A stretch of DNA of 64,000 nt from Dermacentor variabilis (taxonomy: Eukaryota; Arthropoda; Arachnida; Ixodida; Ixodidae). A program made the position numbers and the translations under genes. The stretch lies in NCBI RefSeq assembly GCF_050947875.1, contig NC_134568.1, positions 200,809,043-200,873,042 of the forward strand. The letters are read 5' to 3'. Numbering within the stretch: position 1 is the first letter of the stretch; every line of letters begins with the position of its first letter. The notes beneath the pieces were generated by a model, which made no database searches, was not told where the DNA came from, and saw nothing but the letters and a program-made list of their open reading frames with translations. Of this stretch, positions 29,598 to 41,035 are shown piece by piece.

Positions 29598-30791
29598 GGG
29601 GTGAAATAGGTGTGGCTCAGTCACTACAGCTGCTTCCAGCAGACGATATTTATGACCTTTAAGCAAAACGAGTCGCGGTCGAAATGTAGGCGAAGCCGTC
29701 CACTGTGCCCGTGCTATATCGAAAGCCGCGCAATCGAGGAGGCCGAAACTGCCAGCTTCCGCCGCTCCTCGCGCGCGAAATGCGCGGTCCAGCCAGGAGA
29801 CCAAAACAAACGCAATAAGCGTGCCAACAGCTGCGACGACAGTTCCGGAAGAAGCTGATTCGATCAATGGTCGCGCGAACTGTCGCGACACGTCACACGG
29901 CGCTTCGCCGTTGACGTTAGCTGACTCCGTTGAAAGCGGGCCTCTTATTGGTGGCGGCGTACGGCGCTCCGCTCGCACGCTCCCGCGATGTGGGTTGGCC
30001 GCGGCGCCGCAGGGGTCACAATTCAGCCATTAAAGAGCCGGAGCGCCTTTCACTCCTGGCAATGGATTGAGGGCACTAATGGACGGTGCCGGCGTGAGCG
30101 AGGCGCGCTTTGTGTGCCTTTGGACGAACGTGGGTGCTTAATTAGGGAACGCAAAGTATATGCTTCCTCCTCAGGGCCTGCACCATTTTCTTTGCGAAAC
30201 GTTCCTGTTCTTGGTCAGCTTAGTAGCAGGGATGAAGGAGGCCGCTGCAGGTCATTTGCGGATACCGCGACCCCGGTTCCACTTACCTTCTTCTTCCCTT
30301 CTCCTCATTCTGCTTGCGAAAGCAAAATATATTGCAAGTGCTGTGGTGATTAGGGCACGCCAGATGGCCAGCAGCTTCATTACGCAATTCCAGCCTAAGT
30401 GCAGCATTTAATATTGCTGCAGCTGCACGTATACTACACGAATAAAAAACTTTCAGTCAGAAATGAAGCCAACCTTATGCAGATGGTTATACGGTCCACT
30501 TTTCCATATGTTTTTTATTAATGCGAAATCATCAAATGGCTACATTGAGCGAAAAAGTCTGTGTCAATCATCTGGACAAGCGAGAAATGGTACCTAAATT
30601 CTCATTGGCTGCGACGCCGTGCACGTCACGAGTGCGCCTCGACGGATCAGAGCGGGCGAAAGGGAACACCTGCTGAATCGCTAGCGCGCCAGGTGTTGCG
30701 TGAGGGGAGAAGGCATCGTCGCGACGCCACGTCACCCTTGCTCTCGCTCTCGGAATCCTGTGTTATCGGCGCGTTTCTTGTACATACACTC
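29598..30791. other. Intergenic GC-rich stretch, no gene recognised
   Basis: Several overlapping frames on both strands with no domain motif. CpG is frequent at 29680-30060 and 30600-30780. Could hold a promoter or an old element; nothing definite. Confidence 0.35.
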
Positions 30792-31014
30792 GCCATGGTT
30801 GCTTAGTGGCTGTGGCATTGGGCTGCTAAGAACGAGGTTGTGGGATCCAATCCCGGAACGGGGGCCACATTTCAATAGAGGCGAAACGCCAAAACACACG
30901 TGGTACTTAGATTAGGTGCACGTTAAAGAATACCAGGTAGCCGAAATTATTCTGGAGTCCCTTACTACGGCGTGCCTCATAATCAGATGGTGGTTTCTGC
31001 ACGTAAAAGCTCAT
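30792..31014 (+). repeat. Ruka-like tRNA-derived SINE, plus strand
   Basis: Starts GCCATGGTTGCTTAGTGGCT (box A), then AACGAGGTTGTGGGATCCAA (box B), GGGGCCACATTTCAATAGAG, TTAGGTGCACGTTAAAGAA, CCAGGTAGCCGAAATTATTC, GGAGTCCC...ACGGCGTGCC and TCATAATCAGATGGTGGTTT. This is the complete order of the common tick tRNA-SINE. Confidence 0.85.
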
Positions 31015-33719
31015 AATTGTTTTTCCTTGTCCGTGCCAGCGCTCGCCTGCGTTCTAACTGCACCTCGGTAATAGGTATACAGAAATTAATGTAAAAAACA
31101 GAACAAATTCGAAAGGAAAAAACTTGGGCTCTAATCCACGCCGTAAAGGTAGTTAGACAGCGAGGCTGTAAGCGACCCCTACAATTATTACCCATTACGA
31201 CGTGGCTTGAAATTATTCACATGGTGACATTCGCATGAACATTACCAAATTATCCATCATGCTGTCGCGAGACGTGTTTTATGCTTTTCTTTCTTTCTTT
31301 TCTTTCTTTCTTTTCTGTATGTGTAATTCGAAAGGATATGCACACTTTTCGCTTCAGCTTTAGCCTACGATTGCACTACATCCAGGATCGGCCCAAAAAA
31401 GAAGTTATCCTTGCCCACGTACACGACAAATGCATGGGCACGGTAGCATGACGTCAAGGATCGAAGTGCACCGGCCTTGCGCTATCTAGGAGGCGTTGTC
31501 CAAGCATCTCAACGCGCTCGCTTGCCTGTGAGGAGTACATAATTCGAAGGACCGCCCAGCGGCGCTCAACTCAATTGGACATTAATGCTTTCGCATTCAC
31601 AACTCGCAAGACGTGCTTAGGTGTCCTTGGATTCTTAATTTATATTTCTAACGAACAATAAGATTTACCTACGCATTACGCGTTTGTTTCTGCTTACATC
31701 GTCGGAAATAGTCTAACCAAATTGAAATTGTTGTTCGTTACGGTAAAATTATTTCTGGCTGACCTGCAGATCAAACTAGACAGTACTGAAATATGGTCGA
31801 AGGGGGTTCTGAACTGGGCAGCCCGGCGCATGCGAGGCACGCAAGAACTTAAAATGGTGGCAGGCACTGCGATCGCAGTGGATCGCAGTGCACGTTGCTT
31901 GGAACTTCTGGCCGTCAGGATCAGCTGCGCTGGCCTTGCGCTTATGCTTGCAACCGCTGCATTGATACGATTTTTGTTATTTTATATGCCAACGTTCTGT
32001 GCTGTGTGAGTAACCCACTGTGTTTTTCTTTCTTTCTCGCCAGTATGTCTCTTGCTTGCAGCCGGCTGCCTAATGCGCAATAACTGCGCAAGCATTTCAA
32101 TCGCCGTATCGATTTCCGCTCTTTTACCACCATAGTTATTGTAGTTGATATTTTTTTCTTGCGCAGCAGTCGTGAAGGCATAATAGGCCACCATCAACGT
32201 TTTCCTTCGTTTGAACTGCAGAAGCACTGCACGCTTCAGTATTTTTGCTAGCTGTTCTAGCATATAGCTCGCCCGGTCTACGTGGAATCTTCCCTTCAGC
32301 CAGAACGTCTGCCCCTCTTGCCAGCTCTGTCAAAACATGTAATGTTTTCTTCGCTTGTTCATTTTGCCTCCCGGGTCCACATGAGGAATAAACATACGCT
32401 AACTGCCTATGACGCCATCAAATAGTCAAGATGGGGAAGAATTTCCCTGACAGCTGCTCCTCCAAGAACTGACTGACTGGAAAATACCGTAAGAGTGTTT
32501 CTTTTCTTTTTCCTTTCTTTTTTTCTTTTTTCTTTGACGCTCTAAGATTGCAAGTTTCATTTAAAGCAGTCTTACGCTCTCATACTGTCAACGCCATTCG
32601 GTGTGAAAATCTAATTTTCTCGAGGACAATTATGTTCAACCGTATGCTGCGCCCGCAACGTGCAATTTCATTGCTACGAGTACATGCCGCTTTTTGCACA
32701 CGCCAAATTCGGCAGCTCCTACAGAAAGAGCAACAAAGAAGCAGCAGCTCAAATATGTCTAGCTTTGTTAGTTCCCACAACGGAGAAACACATTTAAAAA
32801 CATCACCACCCAGAAGGCGTGGTTGCGGCAATGCTATGCGTTTGGATGTCACTGTGTGATCTATGGTGTACATGTAGCCAAAAAACTGTAAGTTCTACTA
32901 CTGTGACATCAGTTAAATGCTCGAAAGTGAGTTTGCTGTGCCCGTCCGTCCCTTGCGTTACGCCGTCAAGTCGTCGTCGTCGCCAGGCTACTTCTTCATC
33001 CTCAGCTTCGCCACCCTCGCCTTATTGAGAAGAAAACAAAAGCTTTGTCCATTACCATCACAGAGGATAGCCCCTGCAGCACAGGGAAGTTGTATCCGCA
33101 TGCGCTAACCATGAAATATGACGCCATAATTTTTTTTTATTGGCCGGAAATACGGTCACAAACGTAGGGCGAATGTGATTACTTTCGCGCCCGGCAATTT
33201 GCGCGGTTCTTTTTTTTTTTTTTTTGCGCCACGCACACTGAGTGGCGGCGTCTGCGAACGTATTTCAGCGGCTACAGCACGCAATACTGTGGCGGATGAA
33301 TACCACATTGTGTGCAACGCAAAAAAACTAAGCTCTTGAGAAGTTGGCGGTGTGCGCCACATTCGCATATATTCGCTTCCTAATCGCTTGTATAGTTCAT
33401 TAAAGCAAAGCTTTCCTTGCGAACCCACCCATACTTGCATGACCGTGGCTGCTGACTGGGTGCTGCTGCTATCTTGCCAAGTCGCTCGCATGCAGGACAG
33501 CACTGCCATCTTTACTACCCTTATACGTGGCCAGGCTGCCGAACTTGTTCTCTACGAAGTTGCTCAGTATTAAAACAGATAATACCTAAATATCTTAATT
33601 GCAACGAAAATACGTCATCAAGAGCACAATTCATTTAACAAAGGAAAGATTTCTAACCTTTCTATGCCTACTTTTGTAACCACTAGGCCACAATCGCACG
33701 TATAGATCTATTGTGTCAA
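31015..33719. other. Intergenic stretch with the second dispersed-repeat copy
   Basis: Apart from the repeat matching 4.0-4.2 kb and a TTTCTTTC run near 31278-31316, nothing is recognised. ORFs at 31722-32263 and 32548-32873 overlap antisense and lack motifs. T-runs near 33125 and 33210. Confidence 0.4.
31020..31620 (+). repeat. Unclassified dispersed repeat, copy 2
   Basis: 31021-31075 (TTGTCCGTGCCAGCGCTCGC...) and 31490-31615 (CATCTCAACGCGCTCGC, GAAGGACCGCCCAGCGGCGC, ATTGGACATTA) match the two blocks at 4015-4200, in the same order and on the same strand. The ~415 bp between the blocks here is absent from copy 1. Confidence 0.5.
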
Positions 33720-34330
33720 CGCCAACTACTTTTTTTTTATGGAAATGAAATTGAAAGAAAGAGTCGTCGCCTTAGAATGGTGACGGCTACTCCTTCTCGC
33801 ATAGCAGAAACAACAATATCAAAACTGTATGTAGTAAGAAAATGAAAATAAACCACCCCATAGGGCCAGAAATCCACAACACACAGTCACATACACCCAC
33901 TAACATATAAATATAAAAGGCAATAAGTTCATAAACAAAGTCACAAACACACACAAGTGGCCGTAATGTAGACTGCAATGAGCATGTAAACAGATGAGGA
34001 ATACACAGAATACAAACGAGTATAACACGTTATATAGAAGCGCTAATAATTACAGAAAATATAAACAATCTTTAGTTACATCGTGAGAATTATTCAGTGC
34101 ATATCTAGTACATGTTAGGGATGTGTTTGTTTTCGTAAAATGTTCAAGTGCGCTCAATGCTTTTCGCTGTGCTACTTTAGATGGTCATGGGCCCAGCATT
34201 TTTGAGAGTGAGAAAGGTGGTTGAGGATCAGTGAGATGATCGCCGTGTGTTGACGACGATTGACGATTTCCATACTGTCGCATATACCCACAGTGAGGCA
34301 TTGGCCAGGAAGAGGGCGGTAACCTTGAAA
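33720..34330 (-). mobile_element. LINE tail relic with 3'UTR, copy 1 of a pair
   Basis: Minus strand. Remnants KVAQRKALSALEHF line up with KITQRNAFNAFEHF in copy 2 at 35.5 kb. The shared 3'UTR continues down to ~33720 and includes GAATACAA..AGTATAACACGT. The coding part before it is too decayed to show the zinc residues. Both copies are on the same strand ~1.4 kb apart. Confidence 0.58.
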
Positions 34331-35129
34331 TAAATACAGAGCAAATTAAGAAATACAAGGCAATGTAAGAGTTGTCACACGCGCACGCACCAGTTTCCTT
34401 TACGCCAAAGATGCAGGAATGAAATGGGAAAATTTATAACATTTCAATAATCGCCTCACGAAAGCATCGCTTCAGAAAGATTCCAAAATGTGCTTAGGAT
34501 CTGCATATTTTTTTTTTATTTGTGAGCACTCTTGGTTGGGACAGCCCGTTACACTAGTGCACTAAAGGCTTGTGAGCTCACCAGATAAATAAATAAAGAA
34601 TAATAACAAAAAATAATAAATAAACAAATAATAAACGAGCGATAAGATTTTTAAGTTTTCCACGTCTGACGCGCGAGAAACGTTCATTGACAGCAGGATA
34701 AACTCGTCCACGGTAAAGTGAGTGGTTCAGATAAGGAAGAAGTAGGGCAAACGGGGTAGTGTCACAACGGGGTATCGATAAATTTTCGATGTGGTTGAAG
34801 CATGGAGTAATCCACTCATTAATGCGAACTAATGCGAAACGTTGCATTTTACATCTGCGTATATTTATGAAAAAAAAGGTCAGATCAAAAGACAAGACCG
34901 CAAAAAAAAGAACAAGTAAAGAACGAAGAGAGAGAGAAAGAGAGAGAGACAACGAAGTTCAGAATGCATAAAGATGTGCCATTTGTATGAATCGAACGAA
35001 GCCATAAAATCTCCCAAGAGTTCGCATGTAAACTAATTTCACAAATGCAACACATAATATCGAGAAATGTTCGCCGGTATTGCATTCATGTCGTTTGCGC
35101 TTAATTGTTTGGTGCGCTATCTCTGCCCG
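34331..35129. other. A/T-rich spacer between the paired LINE tails
   Basis: Includes an A-rich run around 34580-34640 (AATAA units) and an AGAGAG run near 34928-34948. No gene recognised. Confidence 0.45.
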
Positions 35130-35720
35130 CCAGAAATTTGCAATATCTTAGTTGGTCTCCACCATCTCTCATTCTTTACTATTACGTTGAGCATGTTCTT
35201 TTTAATAAGCAAGAATGATTTAGCGAAAAGGGAGTGCAAGAAAATCGGGTATGTTAACCAAGTAGCATATCTGATTTTCTGTGCCCACACACTGGAGGAG
35301 GAAGAAAATGTTTTCCTTTATTTTATGACAGTTAAAGGTGAGTTTCAGTGCAGAATACAAAAAAGTATAACACGTAATCTACAAGCTCTAATGATTAAAA
35401 ATATTAGAAGCATTTACAGCAACATCGTGTGCCTATTTATTGCGATATCTAGTACTTGTTAAGGATGCCTGTGTCTTCGTAAAAGTGTTCGAATGCGTTA
35501 AAAGCATTTCGCTGTGTTATTTTCCATGACCACGGGCCCAGCAATCTTGCGATTGAGAAAAGTCGGTGAGGATCAATGGAGTGTAGCTCTTGTTCAAGCA
35601 GCCGTCATTGCGTCGCGTATATGGGGCATTCGAAAAGTAGATAGTGAACATCCTTATCGTCGTTGCCACCTGAGCAAGGCGAGGAAGAAGCCCGTTTTAT
35701 GCGAAGAAAAGCTTGTTGTT
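35130..35720 (-). mobile_element. LINE tail relic with 3'UTR, copy 2 of a pair
   Basis: In element orientation the C-terminal region reads DVHYLLFECPIYATQ, stop, RLLEQELHSIDPHRLFSIAR, LLGPWSWKITQRNAFNAFEH. That is the Cys-His tail of an RNase H-class LINE with the first Cys pair reduced to CSGG. The 3'UTR to ~35130 matches 33.72-34.13 kb. Confidence 0.66.
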
Positions 35721-35875
35721 TTTGTTGTTTTTCCTCAACGACCTGACACAACCCACTCTGGGGAATCGGCCATGAATTGGTTGGTGCAAAACTTAAAAAA
35801 TAATACTAATTTTGAGGAATATTATTTCAATAGAAACTGGTAATTTGAGCTTGTGTAAATTAAAATTTATGTGAT

Positions 35876-36240
35876 ATACAGGGTGTCCCAGCTAACTTTA
35901 GCCAGAGTTTTTAAATATGCGAATTTAAAATACAGAACCGAGGTAATGTTTGCCGTCGCTTGTAGATACTCCAATTATGTTTTTGTTTTCATTCCGCCTA
36001 ATTAAATAATTATTCTTAATTTATTAATCAACTTCTCAAATATCATAATTAGGTGAAAAGTTTCAATGAGAAAATTGTAGAGCAACATGAAAAACTCTCG
36101 ATACAGCTTTCTGTTGCTCAATACGTGCTACATAAAACTGTTTTTCCGAGCGGGAAAGAAGCCCGCAAATGCACGCAATATTGCCGCGTGACTGGCCGCT
36201 CAAGGCACCTTCACAGCAGCCTGGTACGATTGGCATGAAA
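35876..36240 (+). repeat. Fragment starting with a CAGGGTGTCCCA terminal motif
   Basis: TATACAGGGTGTCCCAGCT at 35876 is the kind of TA-flanked terminal motif seen at ends of mariner/Tc-like elements and MITEs in arthropods. The A/T-rich body after it has no ORF, and no matching TGGGACACCCTG right end is found, so it is a partial element cut short before the gypsy relic. Confidence 0.42.
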
Positions 36241-36284
36241 AACCCAGTGCAAACAGGATTACTGAAAGACCATGCATAATCGAA

Positions 36285-36475
36285 AAGCGCAGGTTAGATT
36301 CCATGCCGCATGAGTCAGCAGGCTTTTCAGTGGCAGAGCTAAAGTCTATGGTCGTTTCCTGCGATCACCATTCCGGATTATTCGGGAAGCCTGGGAGGTT
36401 CGGGTTGACGATCCATCTGTCGTTGAATACGTGCTAGATTTACTAAATAGGCTGCACACGACGTTCATCGGTCCT
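36285..36475 (+). pseudogene. Integrase C-terminal piece of a second gypsy element
   Basis: Translation gives ESAGFSVAEL, then (other frame) YGRFLRSPFRIIREAWE and VDDPSVVEYVLDLLNRL. This lines up residue by residue with FSPAELVYGRSLRSPLRMLR...DDPVVVEYVLKLLERL (about 857-898) of the minus-strand gypsy polyprotein. The reading stops where a CR1-like LINE begins and resumes at 38477 with the next residues of the same protein. Heavily decayed, so much older than the 7.4-14.1 kb copy. Confidence 0.8.
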
Positions 36476-38476
36476 AAACGGTACGCATTCGACGAATCAT
36501 CTCAGACAGTAAAAGAAATCTCGTAGCATACGGTTCATCGTCATGGAACTAAACTTCCTGGTAGCAACCCTCGTGGCAAACTTCCAAAGCTTTCTTTTTC
36601 TATTATTTTCACAAACATACGAAGTTTCCTCCCCAAACGCAAACACATCGCTAATCTTGTTTCATTATCTTCCAGCAACATACTTGTACTAACGGAAACG
36701 TGGCTAACAGATGACGTCACTGATACAGAAGTTCTTGCCTATCTACCTAATTTTAAAGTTTTCCGCAAGGACCGCAAGGACCGCAAGGACCGCAAGGACT
36801 CCAGAGGAAGAGGTGTTCTAATTGCCACTAACCAGCAATTGCATTGTTCTGTTATTTACATCCAATCATAACTTGAAATACTATGGGTAATCTGCCGTTC
36901 CGCACCTCAAACCGTCATACTATATGTCTGCTACAGACCCCCCTAAAGCTATCCAAAATTTTCTTATTACCTAAATGATACCCCAAATCAACTTACTGCT
37001 ACACATCCCAACGCACGCATTCTTCTTCTTGGCGATTTTAACTTCCCGTCTATTGACTGGCGGAACTTCACACCAACAAGCAATGAAGAAATAACTAACT
37101 TCCTTGACGTCTGTCTAAATTTTAATCTCACCCAATTAGTAAAAGAACCTACACGCGTGTTACGCGATTCGTCAAACATCTTGGACCTTATACTAACTAA
37201 TCACCCTGAAAGTTTAGCAAATCTTACTTACCTCCGCGAAATTAGCGACCACAAAATTATACATGCTACTTTCACATTCATCGCGGAATCGCGCCAAACG
37301 TTCCACAAAACGATTCGCCTTTACGACAAAGACAATTACAATGAAATGAACAACCAATTGCTCGCTTTTTTTTTTCCAGAATTCGAAAGAGGTTTTCACG
37401 ACCGATGAATTGAGGACAACTGGCTTACATTTAAAAGCAAACTTGCCGAACTAAAATCCAAATTCATTCCCACCATTATATTTCGTGCCAATCATAACAA
37501 ATCATGGTTCACAAAGTCCTTGAAAACACTTGAGAACAAGAAACGACTTTACCGTGCAGCAAAACTAAACCCAAGCCAATGCGCATGGAATAAATACTAC
37601 GGAGCCGAGTCAACATATTTGCGGTCCATTTCTAATTCCAAACACGCATTTTTTCATACTGACCTGCCGAAGATCCTAGCCAATAACCCCAGAAAGTTCT
37701 GGCAAGTTCTAAACCCTGATCATGCGCCTATCATCACACTTACCGACACACTTGGCGAGGAAGTGAGCGACGTTGAGTGTGAAAATACATTTAACACTGC
37801 ATTTTCATCCGTTTCATCCGCACACAATTAGCTATTTTTGTCCATGACCTGCACATGGTCCTTGATTCTAACCTTCAAACTGACTCAATCTTCCTAGATT
37901 TCGCGAAAGCCTTCGACAAGGTTCCTCACAAGCGCTTGCTACTAAAACTTTCTTGGTTAAACTTGCACCATAACGTACTGCAGTGGATAAAAGAATTTCT
38001 GGCAAACCGTACCCAATTTGTTCACGTTAATAATCAAGCCTCTAGGTCTCTTGCCGTAACATCAGGCGTCCCGCAAGGGTCAGTCCTTGGTCCCCTTCTA
38101 TATTTAATATATATTAACGACCTACCAACACATGTCTCCTGTAACGTTCGTATCTTTGCTGATGACTGCGTTATCTATCGCACAATCAGTAACCCCTCTG
38201 ATCAACTAGCTCTCCAAATTGATTTAACTTGCATCCAGGACTGGTGTAACCAATGGCTCATGGAACTAAACCCCGATAAATGCAAACACATGTCATTTCA
38301 TCGAAAATGTAATCCTCTCCTGTTCCCTTACACAATATCGCACGTCCTGAAAGCATTAACACTGTCTTACAAATACCTAAGCGTAACGTAGTCTAACGAT
38401 CTAACCTGGAACCCACCCACCCCTTATGTAATACCCCCAATCCTGGGGGCCTTTAAGGTAATAAAGTGAAGTGAAG
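36476..38476 (+). pseudogene. CR1-like LINE ORF2 with internal deletions
   Basis: Endonuclease part: FTNIRSFLPKRKHIANLV, ILVLTETWL (36685 on), a GDFN motif (LLLGDFNFPSIDW) near 37030-37068, then TSNILDLIL-type SSNILDLILTN and ISDHKIIH. Several stops lie within it. Linker ORF 37520-37831. A deletion then joins it to RT at ~37815, removing the first RT motifs. RT resumes with SIFLDFAKAFDKVPHKR, SGVPQGSVLGPLLYLIYIND and catalytic FADD near 38155. After YKYLSV a second deletion jumps to the 3'UTR TATGTAATACCCCCAATCC and GTAATAAAGTGAAGTGAA. It sits inside the gypsy relic. Confidence 0.83.
36763..36798 (+). repeat. 9-bp in-frame tandem repeat in the LINE endonuclease
   Basis: Four CCGCAAGGA units encode Arg-Lys-Asp four times. 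The unit length is a multiple of three, so the frame is kept. Probably replication slippage. Confidence 0.9.
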
Positions 38477-39415
38477 AGTTGGCAGGACGAGCAATGCGCA
38501 GAGTGCAACATAGTGCCAAGCTTTACTACGACAGAGCGGCTCGGGCGCGACGCTTCGAGTAATGATAATACGTCCGTCACCGAAAAACAAGCTGCAAGTA
38601 TGGCAGGATGGTCCGGCTGACATTGTTCAGAAATCATCCGATACGGACTACATAGCAACCGTTCCTGGTAAGAGAAGGACTCACCTAGTATACCATAGCA
38701 AGTTACTGAAGCCCTATCGGCAAAGGGAGGCCGTCGTAAACATGTCCCTTAACATGGCAGAGGAAATGCCGCTAGATTTTTCCCGAGTTGGCCCCAGCAA
38801 CGGAAGCAGGTGTAGGCGAAGCCACAGATAAGCTCGTGCAGCAAGCCGAGCTCGACCTACATCAGAAGACGCAGCTGCGTGAACTCATGTATGAGTTTAG
38901 AGATAGATTTTCGGACAAGTCGGGACTGACGACCGCGGTTGTCCATGATATTGAATTAACCTTATAAGAGCCTGTGCGTTCGAAGGCGAATCGCGTTTCA
39001 CCACACCAGCGTGAGATTATGGCTCCGGAAATAACAATGATGTTCGAGCTAGGCGTAATCTAACCGGGAGAGAGTGATTATACTTCACCTCTTATCTTAG
39101 TTGAGGTCCCCGTAAGGGACCGCGGCCTTGTATTAATTACCGGAGGCTTCCCCTGATAACGAAGGATCAAACCTATCCTACACCTCACATCGAAGAAAGG
39201 CTTGAGAAAGTGAGCAGCGCCGAATTTATCTACCCTAGATTTAATTAGGGGTTATTGGCAGGTTCCGTTGACAGACCAGGCGAGTAGGTATGCCGCATTT
39301 ATTTCGCCATTGGGAAAGTTTCAGCCAAATGTCCTGAGCTTGGGATTGAAAAACATTCCTTATTGTTTTTCCAGCGTTATAGACCAGGTGTTGCGTGGTA
39401 TGGAGGCAAAAGGAT
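38477..39415 (+). pseudogene. Second gypsy element: integrase tail followed by RT
   Basis: Continues the piece at 36285: ELAGRAMRRVQHSAKLYYDR, ARARRFE, then MIIRPSPKNKLQVWQDGPAD, LVYHSKLLKPYRQREAV (integrase end). After it come DIELTL-stop-EPVRSKANRVSPHQ, GESDYTSPLILVEVP and the RT pieces GYWQVPLTDQASRYAAFISP and GLKNIPYCFSSVIDQVLRG, to 39415. Many stops and shifts; the RT catalytic aspartates are lost or beyond the break. The order integrase then RT is the same as in the young copy. The relic stops against the Penelope-like element. Confidence 0.87.
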
Positions 39416-39851
39416 AGAAAGTTGGTCGAGTTGGTACGGTAACATGATCTTGGGTTGCAGCGCGAAGGGACACGTACGCAGACAGGAAGAGCGCTAACTC
39501 TCAACTAAATATTTATTGAAACGAAGAACATATACATAAAGGTGATTGCAAAAAATCGCAGCATAAGAACATGACAAGGTATAAAGACATCAGTTAAACA
39601 TATCAGGAGGTAGGGAAGTCAAAAAAAGGAAACAGCAAAAAGACACTACATCAGATTAACACACGTGTTGTGAAGATACTGAAATTCGCATTCTAACAGA
39701 GACAAAGATACATGGCTAACGCAAGTCTCTCCTAGTCATTTACTGTGGAATGCCTCGATTATTTCCCGCGTGGTTTGGCATTTGTGTCTTGAAAGAATGT
39801 TTGTGTCTTCAAACAAAGGTTTACAACCAAAATTGAAACAATGTTGACACC
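39416..39851 (-). mobile_element. Penelope-like element, C-terminal end and 3' region
   Basis: Minus strand: CQHCFNFGCKPLFEDTNILS and KCQTTREIIEAFHSK are the end of a Penelope-type protein, after the GIY-YIG domain. The 3' region has GTTAGCGCTCTTCCTGTCTG and CGTGTCCCTTCGCGCTGCAA and ends near 39416. It is separated from its GIY-YIG part by an inserted LTR-gag fragment. Confidence 0.72.
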
Positions 39852-40264
39852 TGTACTTATCTTTAGCGGGCGACCACGTTTCGCCGCCTAACAGATGTAT
39901 TCGCACAGCGCCAGACGCGCCTGCATGTATCCGAAGTTTCTGGAAAGTTATCGATGCTTCTATCCGGCTGTCTGTTGTCGCCGAACCTTGTGTTATCTGA
40001 TTTCGTCGCGTGACGCGAATGGTGTAGAACTTTGTGGAAGGCACGCGGGTCCCAACGATAAGTCTGGAACATTCGATGACTGCTGTATAAAAGCCGACGC
40101 GCTGGACCCGCTGATGAGATTTTCGACGATCGCCGACTGTGTTCGCCGCTCTCGTTGTGCTTTAAGTGTAGCCTGTTTTTGTGTGCACAGGTTTGCCTAA
40201 TAAAAGCTAGTTTTGCCTTTCACAGTATTGCTACTGTGTTCTTTGACGTCACGAACACGTGAAA
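39852..40264 (+). repeat. LTR of a third gypsy-class element
   Basis: Contains a TATAAAAG box at 40086-40093, AATAAA at 40199-40204, and ends CACGTGAAA at ~40264, two bases before a TGGTGGAAGTGC primer-binding-like site. The left end is estimated from where Penelope-like sequence stops; the exact first base is uncertain. Different in sequence from the 729-bp LTRs. Confidence 0.62.
40086..40093 (+). promoter_or_regulatory. TATA box of the inserted LTR
   Basis: TATAAAAG followed ~105 bp later by AATAAA, the expected spacing for an LTR with R between them. Confidence 0.6.
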
Positions 40265-40266
40265 TC

Positions 40267-40280
40267 TGGTGGAAGTGCTT
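40267..40280 (+). promoter_or_regulatory. Primer-binding-like site after the LTR
   Basis: TGGTGGAAGTGC starts two bases after the LTR end, where a tRNA 3' end (complement TGG) would anneal. The tRNA is not identified. Confidence 0.42.
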
Positions 40281-40287
40281 TTCGTCC

Positions 40288-41035
40288 ATGTACCGGACGC
40301 CCCCGACAAGCCGTGATCCAAGCCCGGACCGTAAAGAGAGCACCAACGTAGTAACGGACCATCGAGCAAGCCGTCGTCTACAACAGCTGCCCCCGGAGCA
40401 CGAACTTCTACCTGAGAAGACCAAGAAGATTGTGGCCAAGACAACCACAATGGCTGCCCCAGTGTCACCCATCGTACTTGAACAACCCAGAGAGCCCCCT
40501 ACCTTCCATGGAGCTACGTCGGAGGATCCTCAAACCTGGCTCGAAACCTTCGAAAGGATCTCGACCTTCAATAACTGGACCTCTGAGGATAAGCTACGAC
40601 ACGTGTACTTCTCCTTGGAAGACGCCGCGAGGACTTTGTTCGAGAACCGGAAGTCTACCCTAGCAACATGGGACCTGTTCCGCAGTAACTTCTTGAGGAG
40701 GTTCACGAGCGTTGTCCGAAAAGAAAGGGTCGAAGTTCTGCTGGAAACCCGAGGCCAACTACCCAATGAGACCATCGCCACCTTCACAGAAGAGATGACC
40801 CGTCTTTTCCGGCACGCCGACCCGGAAATGTCCGAAGAGAAAAAAGCGCGTTTCTTGATGCGAGGCGTAAAGCAAGAACTTTTCGCCGGACTAATCCGAA
40901 ACCCACCGAAGACCGTAGCTGAGTTCCTGACAGAGGCTACGACGATTGAGAAAACGTTAGAAATGCGCACTAGGCAATATAACCGCCAAGTGCTCACGCC
41001 TCAGTGCGCCATACAAGCGCTGGGCTCCGTTGATC
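40288..41035 (+). pseudogene. Gypsy gag, truncated before pol
   Basis: Open from ATG 40288 (MYRTPPTSRDPSPDRK). The retrotransposon gag domain lies at about residues 75-240: FHGATSEDPQTWLETFERIS, WDLFRSNFLRRFTSV, FTEEMTRLFRHADPEM and RFLMRGVKQELFAGL. The frame stays open until it runs into Penelope-like sequence at ~41035, before any zinc knuckle or pol. So the fragment is LTR, leader and most of gag, lacking everything downstream and the second LTR. Its frame is intact over ~245 codons, suggesting it is fairly young. Confidence 0.82.

Noticed and set aside
40213..40287. Upstream extension of the gag frame before ATG 40288
   Set aside because: It reads through the LTR end and primer-binding site, so it is untranslated leader; the ATG at 40288 is the better start.
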